Of a stretch of DNA of 64,000 nt, positions 33,932 to 43,656 are shown piece by piece. The translations under genes were made by a program, and so were the position numbers. Within the stretch, counting starts at the first letter, position 1; the number at the start of each line of letters is the position of its first letter. Below the pieces are notes generated by a model. The model was not told the origin of the DNA. It worked only from the letters and a program-made list of their open reading frames with translations, and ran no database searches. The DNA is from Rhexocercosporidium sp. MPI-PUGE-AT-0058 (Eukaryota; Ascomycota; Leotiomycetes; Helotiales): the NCBI GenBank assembly GCA_020746875.1, contig JAGTJL010000019.1:744001-808000 (forward strand), written 5' to 3'.

Positions 33932-35562
33932 ATGTCTCTCATTGTTGAGCAAACCATTCCCTACAGCAATTCACAGCTTCAACTTGAAGATCCCAAAAGA
34001 TGGAGTCGTCTCTTTCCTCTCTTGCGACCTTCAATCAAAGTTGTTGAAACAAGTGGTGGACAGACTGTAGTGATTGATACTGCTCTTGCCAATAGCAAAG
34101 ATGTATTGATTGCTGCTGTTGGTAGTATTGGAAACTTCTCGAGCAAGATATTGAGCGAATCTCATCTTGCAGCTTTCACGGTGGCAGAGAATGGGAAAGA
34201 TATCTCAGCGCAAGATCTAGTCAAGGCTTTGAAGGACAGTGGATTTCCGGTTGAGAATGGAGTTCTTGTGGTCAGAGCCGGGAGGAAGCAGGATTTGAAA
34301 TCTACTTCTGGGGTTTCGGAACTTACAGTTGAGGGAGAACTGAAATTGGATCATGCTCTGTCATTGTTGCTGGTGGCTAAACCGGAAGTAAAGTATGTCC
34401 AGTCTTGAGTACACAATTTTAGGGTTAATCTAACTATACCTAGAGCTTCATTCGACAAGATAGCATCGCTCTTAGGACACTTCGTCCAATCCTCTACAAA
34501 GACGACGTCTAAGTTCCACGAGCAGAAATCTGGAAGCTCTCCATCGGTAGCTCATGGCGTTGATGTTATAGCCTTTGATTCTGCAAAAGCTTCGATTGAC
34601 AAGGACTTGAGCTCCCTGCTAAGTTCAATGTCTTCATCTGGAACTGGGGTAGTCTATTCCATACACTATTCAGACATCAATGGACTCTCCCGTTTAGAAA
34701 ACAACATTCTGGCCCACGAAATTTCAGAATTTATGGGTATGTCTGAAGAGAACTCTCGGCAACATTAGACTGACGACTACTAGCCAAAAATAAATTGGAA
34801 TCATATATTACCCAATCCACGATCCTCAACAACGAATCGCAAGCACGAGGCTGGTCAATATCACTCTGTGCCATCCCATCTGACTTCTTGACTCCACAAG
34901 CCAAACCATCGAGTACCTCAGCCAGTACCAGTGGTGCGACTTCATCCAAGCCCAGCGAAATCACTTCCAATATCAGATTTTCCGATTCTCAAGTACGCAA
35001 GATTATCACTGCAGGATGTGAGCGTGTGATCAAGGAAGAGCCCACGATTACAGAGTACGATACCATCGTCGGAGATGGGGACTGCGGATACACCTTGAGA
35101 GATGGTGCGAAGCAAATCATGTCTTACATAAACAAGGCCGATCTTTCAAAACTCCCCTCGACTTTGAGTGATCTAGTTGATGATCTCGAAGTTAATATGG
35201 GAGGAACATCTGGAGCTTTGTACTGCATCTTTCTCTCATCGCTCGCTCAAAGTCTCCGAGACACTCCGAGCTTTGCCGAAGCGTTAGATGGGGCTCTGGA
35301 ATCTCTATTGAAATATACGAGAGCGAGGCTGGGAGATAGGACGTGTCTGGATTGTCTGATTCCGTTCGTGGAGACGTTGAAGAAGACGGGTGATTCGAAG
35401 AAGGCGTTGGTGGATGCGGAGAAGGGAGTTGAGAGTACGAAGAAGTTGGAGGCTAAGTTGGGGAGGTCGAGTTATCTGGATGAGTCTGCTACTAGAGGTG
35501 TGCCTGATCCTGGGGCGTATGGGCTTTTGATGTTGTTGAAGGGGATGGTTGGTGCTCATTGA
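33932..35562 (+). CDS. DhaL (Dak2) domain protein with a long novel N-terminal region
   Basis: Three exons (33932-34392, 34444-34736, 34784-35562) in agreeing phases give 510 aa. The last 195 or so residues are a DhaL domain: YDTIVGDGDCGYTLRDGAKQ carries the three Mg-binding Asp residues, followed by VNMGGTSGALYCIFLSSLAQ, RLGDRTCLDCLIPFVETL and GVPDPGAYGLLMLLKGM. DhaL binds ATP-Mg and phosphorylates dihydroxyacetone held by DhaK. The first 300 residues (including IKVVETSGGQTVVIDTALAN and ISAQDLVKALKDSGFPVENG) are not DhaK and I do not recognise them; a Ser/Thr/Pro linker (PSSTSASTSGATSSKPSE) joins the parts. A non-ATG extension upstream of 33932 is disregarded. Confidence 0.88.
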
Positions 35563-36312
35563 CCTCTACCCAGTGAGCTGCGCCGAACTTGACCAAAAGT
35601 GTAGCCACCTGTCGCCAGCCAGCAGATTTTGGGAGACACTCTAATGATCACTACGACTATCGAATTCGCGACCTTGGCGTTAATAGCATACGCTCTATTG
35701 AATTAAACTAGATTGCAAAACAGTGATATGTCCCAAGTGAAAGTTGTGACTTGTGGATGGTCATTTAGGAAGCCATGAGAAGCCCCAGAAGAAATTTCTG
35801 GCCATCTAAATCCGGAAAGACCGCCGAAGCCTTGTACATCGACCAGTTATGAGTTTTTAATAAAGTGTGTTCTTGCCAAGTGCAGGGCAATGGAAAGTAG
35901 GGCGTGGGCAGACATAGTGATGTGGGGAGATGCCTTGACACAAGGATGGAGAAAATTCTCAAGGGCGAAAGTGAATGAGGGAAGAATGAAAAAGAGCAAG
36001 AGAAAATAAAAGGAGGGTCAAGGAAGAAAAGAAAGGGGAAGGGGAGGAGATAAACCTGAGGGGAAGAACTAGAGAATGAAAGAAAGGGAAGACAAAGAAG
36101 GGGGTCAAGGAGGAGCTCGCTTGGGTTCAAGCATTTAAGGAGCCGGCTGGGCCTTCGCCTATTTATTTCACTACTGTACCTTTCGTAACTACATCCAGTA
36201 AGCGAGATGTCACTTGCAGAAAAAAATTTCAAAAGATTTTTTATAACTATTATAATATGAAATAAGCACAATTTCTCCATCAAACAACAGTAACTTGTCG
36301 TTTCAGCACTTC
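35563..36312. other. Intergenic region with purine-rich tract
   Basis: 35930-36110 on the plus strand is strongly G/A-rich (GGGGAAGGGGAGGAG style). The protein-like frame on the other strand is only the shadow of this tract. No gene is supported. Confidence 0.55.
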
Positions 36313-36386
36313 GATCGCTTAGCTCAGTTGGTTAGAGCGTGGTGCTAATAACGCCAAGGTCGCGAGTTCGACCCTCGTAGTGATCA
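36313..36386 (+). tRNA. tRNA-Ile(AAU)
   Basis: A 74-base cloverleaf without an intron. The acceptor stem GATCGCT pairs with AGTGATC (one G-U), and A is the discriminator base. The D arm contains AGCTCAGTTGGTTAGAGC (A box). The anticodon stem TGGTG/CGCCA closes the loop CTAATAA with anticodon AAT. The T arm is GCGAG-TTCGACC-CTCGT (B box GTTCGA). AAU, read as IAU after editing, decodes Ile AUU/AUC/AUA. CCA is not encoded, as expected in eukaryotes. Confidence 0.95.
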
Positions 36387-36399
36387 CTATTCTAATGCC

Positions 36400-36413
36400 A
36401 AATTTTTTTTTTA
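36400..36413 (+). terminator. RNA polymerase III terminator of the tRNA gene
   Basis: A run of about ten T residues begins roughly 17 bases after the tRNA 3' end, as needed for Pol III termination. Confidence 0.75.
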
Positions 36414-37394
36414 TCATTTTTTCATTTTGGATTTTCCTCTAATAAAATCTATTCTAGGCGACTGGAGACTCAGGAGATTTTTCTCTCTTCTGGTTTGGTT
36501 GCTATGATCCGGGGATTAAACGAGTCTAATGGAGGGTGCAGGGTCTAGGTGTACTGTAATGGAATTCCATAGCCCAACCAACCATCCTTCGGGGCTTAGA
36601 GTTACTCAGTCTTCGCCTCGGCCTCAACTCTCTGGCTGGAGATTCCGACTACACTTTGATAACTACAATTTGCATGCTAGTAATAAAACCCAAAACTTTT
36701 CTCAATTGTGAAAACCAGATCGTGAGCCAATGTCCAATAATGAATGGGCTGCTTAGCGAAGCCCGAAACCCGCCCCCGCTTCTTGCAAACTTGCTGACAG
36801 GCAGAGCCATAAACTGCAACACGCTCTCTCCCTGACCTGGAATCTTGCGAGTTGTAATGACTCCGTAAGATTTTCGAAATGCTACTCATACTTCTTGCGA
36901 CTACTCCTGCAAACTCGTGCCTCATCCACACCAAATCCCACTTCCTCAAGAACTCGCTCATGAGAAACTAGACCGAGTTCTCATGGTGTCGCCACTACAG
37001 CTTCTTCCTCACTAAGTCGCCTGAAAGTGGAAAAACGCAAACACTTGCAATCGGGTTTCTGATCTGACCGAAAGGAGAGGTTTATCGTAACAGTCTTTGA
37101 ATCCACAGTACTTAGCTCAATCCCGATACTACAAGAACAGTGGGGCACAGGGCGTGTTCGTCAAAATTGATCAACAGCACGACAGTAAGATGATGTTGAC
37201 TCATACCATAAGGATATAGAAGCGCAAAACGCTAGCTAGATTGGCAACATCGATTTATTGAATCCAAACTAGTAGAACGTTCTCATATCTCGAAAACTGT
37301 CTCTAAAATTCAATCGAATCACGCAAACCACATCTCAAGTCATCAAACTCGAAGTTAGTTGAACGTTCACTCAAATAAGCACCAGCACCTCAGC
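36414..37394. other. Intergenic region
   Basis: No coding signal. The end (37330-37394) is the likely leader of the acetyltransferase gene. Confidence 0.5.
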
Positions 37395-38006
37395 ATGACA
37401 TCCTCAATCGCCTCCCTCAAGCAACGCACATGGATCCGAGACAATTACCTTATAACAACCAACCCATCACTCATCTCCGTCAAAGATGTCAACGCAGCAT
37501 TTGCAACAAAGGACATGTACTGGGCGACACCCCTCCCAGACGATGCCATGCGCGCCTTCGTAGAGAACAACCTCTGTTTTGGAGTCTTCTCCATTCCATC
37601 TTCTCCTGAGGATGTGCAAACCGGAAACGAGGATACTTTCAAGGACGCCCTCCCATCAAATGCAACATTCATCGGTTTTGGCCGTCTCATGACCGATTTC
37701 ATAACCATGGCCTACCTAACCGACGTCTTCATCCAGCCCACACACCAAGGCCAAGGACTCGGTCGGTGGATGCTATCTTGTATCCAAGAAAGTCTGGAGT
37801 CGATGCCGTATCTGAGGGGTAGTATGTTATTCACAGGTGACTGGAAGAGGAGTGTTCCATTGTATGAGGAGATGTTGGGGATGAGTGTTTTGGAGGGGAA
37901 GAGGATTGAAGGGGGTGGTGGGGAGGGATTGGCGAGTATGTTGAAGACGTGGAAGGGGAGTCCGTTGCATGAGGATAATGGGGTGGAGATTCCGAAGGAT
38001 CATTGA
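37395..38006 (+). CDS. GNAT-family N-acetyltransferase
   Basis: A single exon of 203 aa starts at the first ATG in frame (MTSSIASLKQRTWIRDNYLI). The GNAT fold is shown by the beta4 strand FIGFGRLMTDFITMAYLTDV, the acetyl-CoA pyrophosphate loop in HQGQGLGRWML (the Q/RxxGxG/A motif) and the later SVPLYEEMLGM helix typical of motif B. It transfers acetyl from acetyl-CoA to an amine, but the substrate cannot be told from the sequence. The overall pattern (TNPSLISVKDVNAAF, MYWATPLPDD) resembles small fungal GNATs of unknown substrate. Confidence 0.9.
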   Translation: MTSSIASLKQRTWIRDNYLITTNPSLISVKDVNAAFATKDMYWATPLPDDAMRAFVENNLCFGVFSIPSSPEDVQTGNEDTFKDALPSNATFIGFGRLMTDFITMAYLTDVFIQPTHQGQGLGRWMLSCIQESLESMPYLRGSMLFTGDWKRSVPLYEEMLGMSVLEGKRIEGGGGEGLASMLKTWKGSPLHEDNGVEIPKDH

Positions 38007-38245
38007 GGTTGATGGCTACTCGAGCGATATGCTTTTCAGAGATTCGGCGATTGGTAGTTGTGCTTCTGTATGCGAATAGCAAACTACGCCAGATCTTAAG
38101 CAGGATCTGGGAAAGCAATCGACAACTTCGCATTCCTTACAACAATCTTACACAAGCTATTGTACAATATGATACAGATTTTGGAGAAACAGACACGAAA
38201 TACCGTTTCAGTCTTGCGCTTGAACGGGGCGAAGTCGATACCTCA

Positions 38246-39738
38246 TCAGGAATCGTAACCATCGGATTCTTCTCTAATCCTCCTCGAGAACGACTTTGTA
38301 CCAAGCGTGTACGATTTCTTCTCAGCCCTGCTCATCTTACCGATATCATAATGATTTCCACCAGGATGACTCCCACTCTCTTGGAAAGCATTGTACTATC
38401 CCCGTAGTCAGCGCTCAATAAGCATGCAACACCAGTATGAAAATGACTTACCTCAAGCTTCCAATCCCATCGATACCACATCTTGCAGTCATCCTCCAAG
38501 TCATCCTCCGGCTTCCAATCTTTCTTCTCAGCAAAGTATTTGTACCCATCCCCACCGTCATCCTTACCAGCATACTTGCTTTTCGTTTGTTTCTTCTTAT
38601 ACTCACCTCTCCATCGCTTGATATCCTTCTTGTCTACATTGACCTGCTTCCTAACAACGTCATCAAGCTTAATTCCCGCCTCATCGCACAGCCTCACAAC
38701 TTCCGGAGCCCAATCACAATCCAAATCAACAGCATCGCATTTCACGAACTGCAAAAGGAGCAGGGAGATGATGCCGATGTTGTTGACTTCCGAATCGGGT
38801 CTGAACAAGTCATGTTCTTTAAGAACATCGAAGGTAGTGAGAATCATGGTTCCGAAAATCTTTGCGATCTCGCTGGTACGTTCGCCGTCTTCGTTATCTG
38901 GGAATTGGTTAGCTTCAAATCGGTGATGGCAGTGAAACAACGTACTGATCCAGTAGACCAACCCCATTTGAACCCCATTGAAGAACACGGCTAGGCCCTC
39001 GACATATCCCCATTTCTTGTAGGGACTTGTTGTCTTCTTGAAGACCTCCTTGTTGAATTCTTTTAACTGGAACGAAGGTCAGCACTTATGCTCATAATAC
39101 ATTCTTCTCGTGCTCTCTTCAACAAATAATCAGAATCAGGTTCACTAACATAATTTTCCAGGAGTTCCGACATAGCCCACCCGTTCCAATCGTTGTAAAT
39201 ATGCATATCATGCGCATCCTGATCCCTCTTCCGATACTCCCTATCCAGCTTCTCGCACAGGCTCATTCCGTCCTCTGAGACTGGGATGCCGAGATCAGAT
39301 ACACGGGTGCAGAACTCATCGATCAATTGGCCATCCTCTGGCATGTCCTGGTCTTCGTCGTCTAGGAAATCACCGATGTTTGGCCACTGGAGATTTATCC
39401 ATTGGGGCTTCTTGGATAGCTGGAGGGCTTCATGTTAGTCGATGCATTTTGTTAGGAGCTGGGATGTTAGTAAGAAACGGCGAGAAACGTACAGTATTTG
39501 CGTTACTGTATTTGACAGCCCGAGTCTTCGATTTACTCGTCCCCTTGGAAGTTGGAGTAGCCTTCTTCTCTACCCCATTATCCGAATCTTTAGAGCTCGA
39601 GTCATTCGCCGCTTTCGCAGCAGGTTTCTTTGAAGCATCGGATTTGGCTGAAGTCTTCGCAGCTTTCGCGTTCCGAGGTTTGGCTGCAGTATCCTTGTTG
39701 GCGCTGGCTTCAGCGAGTGCTTTGCGCTTTGGTGGCAT
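38246..39738 (-). CDS. Fungal protein of unknown function with basic N-terminus
   Basis: Four exons (39738-39493, 39419-39150, 39066-38452, 38395-38246) all join in phase 0 to give 426 aa. The N-terminal 80 residues are Lys/Ala/Ser-rich and begin MPPKRKALAEA, a likely nuclear localisation signal like those of chromatin proteins. The ordered part includes PQWINLQWPNIGDFLDDEDQD, NDWNGWAMSELLENYLKEFN and KKWGYVEGLAVFFNGVQMGL. Further on come IFGTMILTTFDVLKEHDLFR and a Lys-rich segment (KRWRGEYKKKQTKSKYAGK), closing with DIGKMSRAEKKSYTLGTKSF. The many conserved-looking Trp and charged residues suggest a real, constrained protein, but I do not recognise the family. Function is not assigned. Confidence 0.82.
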
Positions 39739-40098
39739 TATATGGTGTTGAGGGCTGAGTTCAGAATTGGATTTCGAATGGAACTGTAGTGACGTTCGGA
39801 TGAGGGCAATGTGATTGTGATTGATGGAATGAAGGAGCGAAATTGAAGAAGAGAAGTGCTGAGTTAAATTGGAAGGTTCTCGATTAGCGTGGTATGACGA
39901 CTGTTTACGCTGCGTCATATGGTCAATATTTACGCGTCTTGCCGACAGGGATCACTCGAAAAGCGCGTTTTTGTGGATTTATTTCCCCTATTTTGACTAC
40001 CACACTTGGCTGAGACATTTCGACGGGTCACAAGACCATTCATGCTCTATTATGAATATGCAATCTCATCTTTAAATTCTGCTTGAATGCTCGAACCT
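39739..40098. other. Intergenic region
   Basis: Upstream region of the unknown basic protein gene and 3' flank of the dehydrogenase. No coding signal. Confidence 0.55.
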
Positions 40099-42223
40099 TC
40101 AAACCTTTCCTAGAATCCACAACTCCCCCTCAGCAGTCGCGTCACTCGTTATGTACATTCTCCCAAAAGCATCGAATGCAATGCCAACAGGTCTAAAACA
40201 CGATGTAGCGCCACAAGAGGTCACATTAGCATTCGACCAGATATCTACATAGCCCGTGGTGCTGTCCGACGGAGCCGTTGGCTTGTACGATCCATCCGCG
40301 TTTTGTGAGAAAGGCACAGCCACAATTTTGTACCCCGTAGTAGGAGCACGATTCCAAGAGCCGTGGAATGCGATATAGAGATTCTCGAAAGTGTAATCGA
40401 ATTTTGCGTCAAGTGGTGCAGAATGGGCTTGGAAAGCTAGTCGTGCGGGTTCGGATTTGGTCTTACAGGTGTCGTCGCTGAAGGTCTCGTTTGGAGCAAG
40501 CACGAATTGGTCACCGACTGCGAAAGCTCTGTCTGTGATATCGCTTGGTTTCCAGACCGTGTAGCATGTTGGATAGCCATACCACTTTGTGTTTGGAACG
40601 GAGACGTCGCCTAGGTAGTTCAGTTCGTCTGCTGGGTTGTCTTGGTGAATGTCTACTGCTGAATTGTTGATCGTGCGCTTGATTTCGTCGGATCCATTCT
40701 CGACTCCCCACATCCTAGGAGTGAGTTAGATAATTTCAGATAGTTGGATGGAGTTTACAGACATGTTGTTGCCATCGAAAGCAAGCCCGACTTCATTGCG
40801 AAGTCCATACCCAGCTTGATGGCCATCGGTAAGAAACTTATACCCAGCCGCTGGAATGGCGCTCATGTCAAAGACCTTGATAACAGCACGTTGAGTCTTC
40901 ATATCTCCTGATGGGTAATCGAAGTTATCGCCTGACCCATGGCTGACAAGGAGCAGATTAGGATGGTTTGGCGGAATCACAAGCGTGCGTGATGGGTGCC
41001 CAGAGTTAGACATGCCAGAAATAATCATCTTGGACCCTCCGACAATAGCAACTGCCTTGGGGTCGTATGTCCACTTCCACACACTTGTCATTGAACTTGC
41101 GTAGATTGTTGTGCCATTTGCATCTAGAGCGATACCATGACTGAGACTCCTCTGAGGTATGATCGTTTTGCTGGAGGTTATACAACCATCACTACCTACT
41201 GTATGTGCTGTGACTCCCTTGCCACTTTCGATGACGAGAATGTTTCCTGCTGTATCGAAAATGACACCGCGTGCTGCTCCCATACCTCCTTTGACTTTTG
41301 TAGCCCGCCACCCGCTTGCTACTATCCCTTCATATCTAGGAGCGGAAACGCCAGGGCATGCTGCTGGGACAGGCAGGGTCGAGTGCGTAGGGACAGGCCG
41401 AGTAGAGCTTGCTGAAGTGCTGGGAAGAACAACTGATGTACTCGAAATGGTCGAAGTGGGAGTGGCAGTGCTGCTGGATGTAACCGAGGAGTCTGCCGAC
41501 AACAGGTTTGCTGAGACCCAGGTATCAAACAATGAGCTCCGTGCCGCCTTGATATCATGTTCCCACTTCGAGAAGCTGTCGTGGTAATTAAATGCGGTTG
41601 CATTATCTGTAGGGTCGACTACTGGCTGCTTTGCTTGAGCACATGCCACGTTTGATGTTCCCGTGTAATTGATTGAAGCAATAGATTCGTCGTTACTGGG
41701 CCAATCAGTACAACCCCGACAGCGAACAGTAAGGGTCCAATGGGTAGAGTTCGTTCCTGTTCCACGGAGATATGTATATGCCGCCATGTCGTAAGTTCCA
41801 GGTTGACTCAGGCCACTACAGCATGTCAGTCACAGGTAGGATTCAGCAAACAGGTCAAACTTACTATGCAAAGCGCGAAGACACGACGGCACCAGTACCG
41901 TTTGACCATCCCATCGTCAAAGGATTCCAAACCATTGTCCCTCCCCAAGCAAAAGCTGCCCAGCCGAACTCAATCGGAGCGACAATCTGGAGAATTCCAT
42001 CGCTGGGCGCTTTTGATACATCCGGGAGAGCAATGCGGTATGAAATCCCCCACTCGTTTGTATAAGAAGAGTAGCAGATAGTCGTCAGGGGATCACAAAA
42101 TGGGACACTCAGAACTTGGCCATGTACTTCACACTGTCAGCTCATACCATCGACAAAGTATGTAAGCCTCTTACCCATTCTCACGAGTGACACAGCACCA
42201 GTAAGAGATTGAAACAAACCCAT
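40099..42223 (-). CDS. PQQ-dependent sugar dehydrogenase with N-terminal cytochrome domain (AA8-AA12)
   Basis: Four exons (42223-42175, 42126-41865, 41815-40763, 40714-40099) give 659 aa. The start (MGLFQSLTGAVSLVRM) fits a signal peptide. Residues 20-200 look like an AA8 heme-b domain as in cellobiose dehydrogenase: VPFCDPLTTICYSSYT, YRIALPDV, TMVWNPLTMGWSNG (candidate axial Met81 or Met88) and FNYHDSFSKWEHDI (candidate axial His near 181). A Ser/Thr linker (about 210-260) leads to an AA12-type PQQ sugar dehydrogenase beta-propeller with GLRNEVGLAFDGNN, WYGYPTCYTVW, LYIAFHGSWNRAPTTGYKIV and RPVGIAFDAFGRMYITSD. Such secreted enzymes oxidise sugars and pass electrons through the heme, for example to LPMOs. 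No C-terminal CBM1 is present. The third intron donor (AT|GTCTGT) is weak but is the only phase-correct choice seen. Confidence 0.88.
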
Positions 42224-43656
42224 CACAACTGCCCTGAAGAAAAATCCGAGATCTGTGGAAAAGAATGTGCTAGACTATCATGGTTTCACGGGTAGGCAGA
42301 CTTTATGAACGACAAATCCACGATAGCATCATACCAATATAAATGCTTTGCCGATACCAGACGAAATTAAGGAGAAAGAGTGCATGGGTATTTGGCAAAT
42401 ACACGAACTAATAATGTCGAGTAATCCGATATCCGACATTGGTCAGAGTTTGAATCATAATGACTGGAAATGAGAACTGTTCTGCCTCACGGAATATTGG
42501 CAGGACAGAATAATAGAAATGACGATATTAGAACTCAGCAATGGCTCAAATTCCGCGCTGCGAATCTGGCGTTCTCGATGTTACAAAAGCGCCCAGGACA
42601 TCGTTTACTTATGAATATATTGAATCAAATCTTTGAATGATAGAGGCAACTGTCAAATGAACCCAGTTTCAAAAGGAAATGGCGGTGAAGAGGATTGATA
42701 ACCAAAACATAAGGAGAGAGGTCAAACGAGGTGAAATGAGGCTTTTCCAGCGATGCAGCCGCAGCACAAGGTTAAATGCAGATACCAAAGGAAACGCTCC
42801 GTTCGGGCTGCAACGGAAACTAGATCGCTAGACGTAAGCCAGTTATGGGCAGATCTGAAACCGAGTTTAGCCAACAGACGAAAATAAGTTGACATGAAGT
42901 CGGGGCAATAGGTACATAAAGTACAACCAGACGATGAGGAGGCCAATTGAGGGTGTTTGGATAAATCTTCCAGTCCTGACATTGTACTCTGCCATGACCA
43001 GACTTACAGCCTAATGGGAAGGTCGTCCGATCAATTCGCGCCAGTGCTCGTTGTATAATATCCAGGAACAGGTGCTCGAGGAACGAAAGACCACTAAGAC
43101 TTCTCATCAGATGATGGATGGCCATGTCGATGGGATTCATACAGCATCCAAGAACTTTGAGTGTCCAGGAATAAGTTTGAAGAATCGTCTGTTTCATTAT
43201 CTGGAACTTCCGTACTCTGATTGATAGGTCTCTCTGGGTCCAGGAGGATCTCGGGTTTGACTAGGACTAGGTGGTGAGCTTCGCTTTGAAATGTTGCAAT
43301 TTCGATAGGACCACGCCTCGTTTTGGCTTGTCATCTCAAGGGAATTTTACATGTATATGGTATACAACAGACCAGATGGTGTCACAAATGATCAGCTTGA
43401 TAAGAATGAAGAAATAGAAATGAGGAGGAATCTCGGGACGGGTCCGAAGAAGGCAACCTGTCTGTCAAGCCCAAAAAGGCCAAGCGCCAGTACTACAGTA
43501 GCTCCGACCTTATTTATTTTTACAACTTCTAGACTCGTGGCATCTTCCTCAGCCTCGCGACCCAAGCCTCGTCATCATGAATACATAAATCGCCGGACGA
43601 CGAATTACAACTTACTTCACATTTACATTCTTTTACATATTTACCTCCTCACCAGC
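42224..43656. other. Intergenic region with one doubtful minus-strand frame
   Basis: A minus frame from an ATG at 43197 (MKQTILQTYSWTLKVLG) runs 125 codons to 42820, with a possible GTAAGT donor near 43010. It shows no family resemblance, so I do not call it a gene. 43351-43650 is open in the ALG7 frame but reads like leader sequence. Confidence 0.45.

Noticed and set aside
35765..36283. 172-codon minus-strand frame rich in Phe, Leu, Ser and Pro
   Set aside because: It is the reading of a purine-rich tract on the opposite strand and does not look like protein.
38437..38994. 185-codon hydrophobic plus-strand frame resembling a membrane protein
   Set aside because: It is antisense to exon 3 of the unknown basic protein; the minus gene has four phase-0 exons that fit together.
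42820..43197. 125-codon minus-strand frame with ATG
   Set aside because: No family resemblance, no convincing continuation after the possible donor near 43010, and odd composition; kept as doubtful only.
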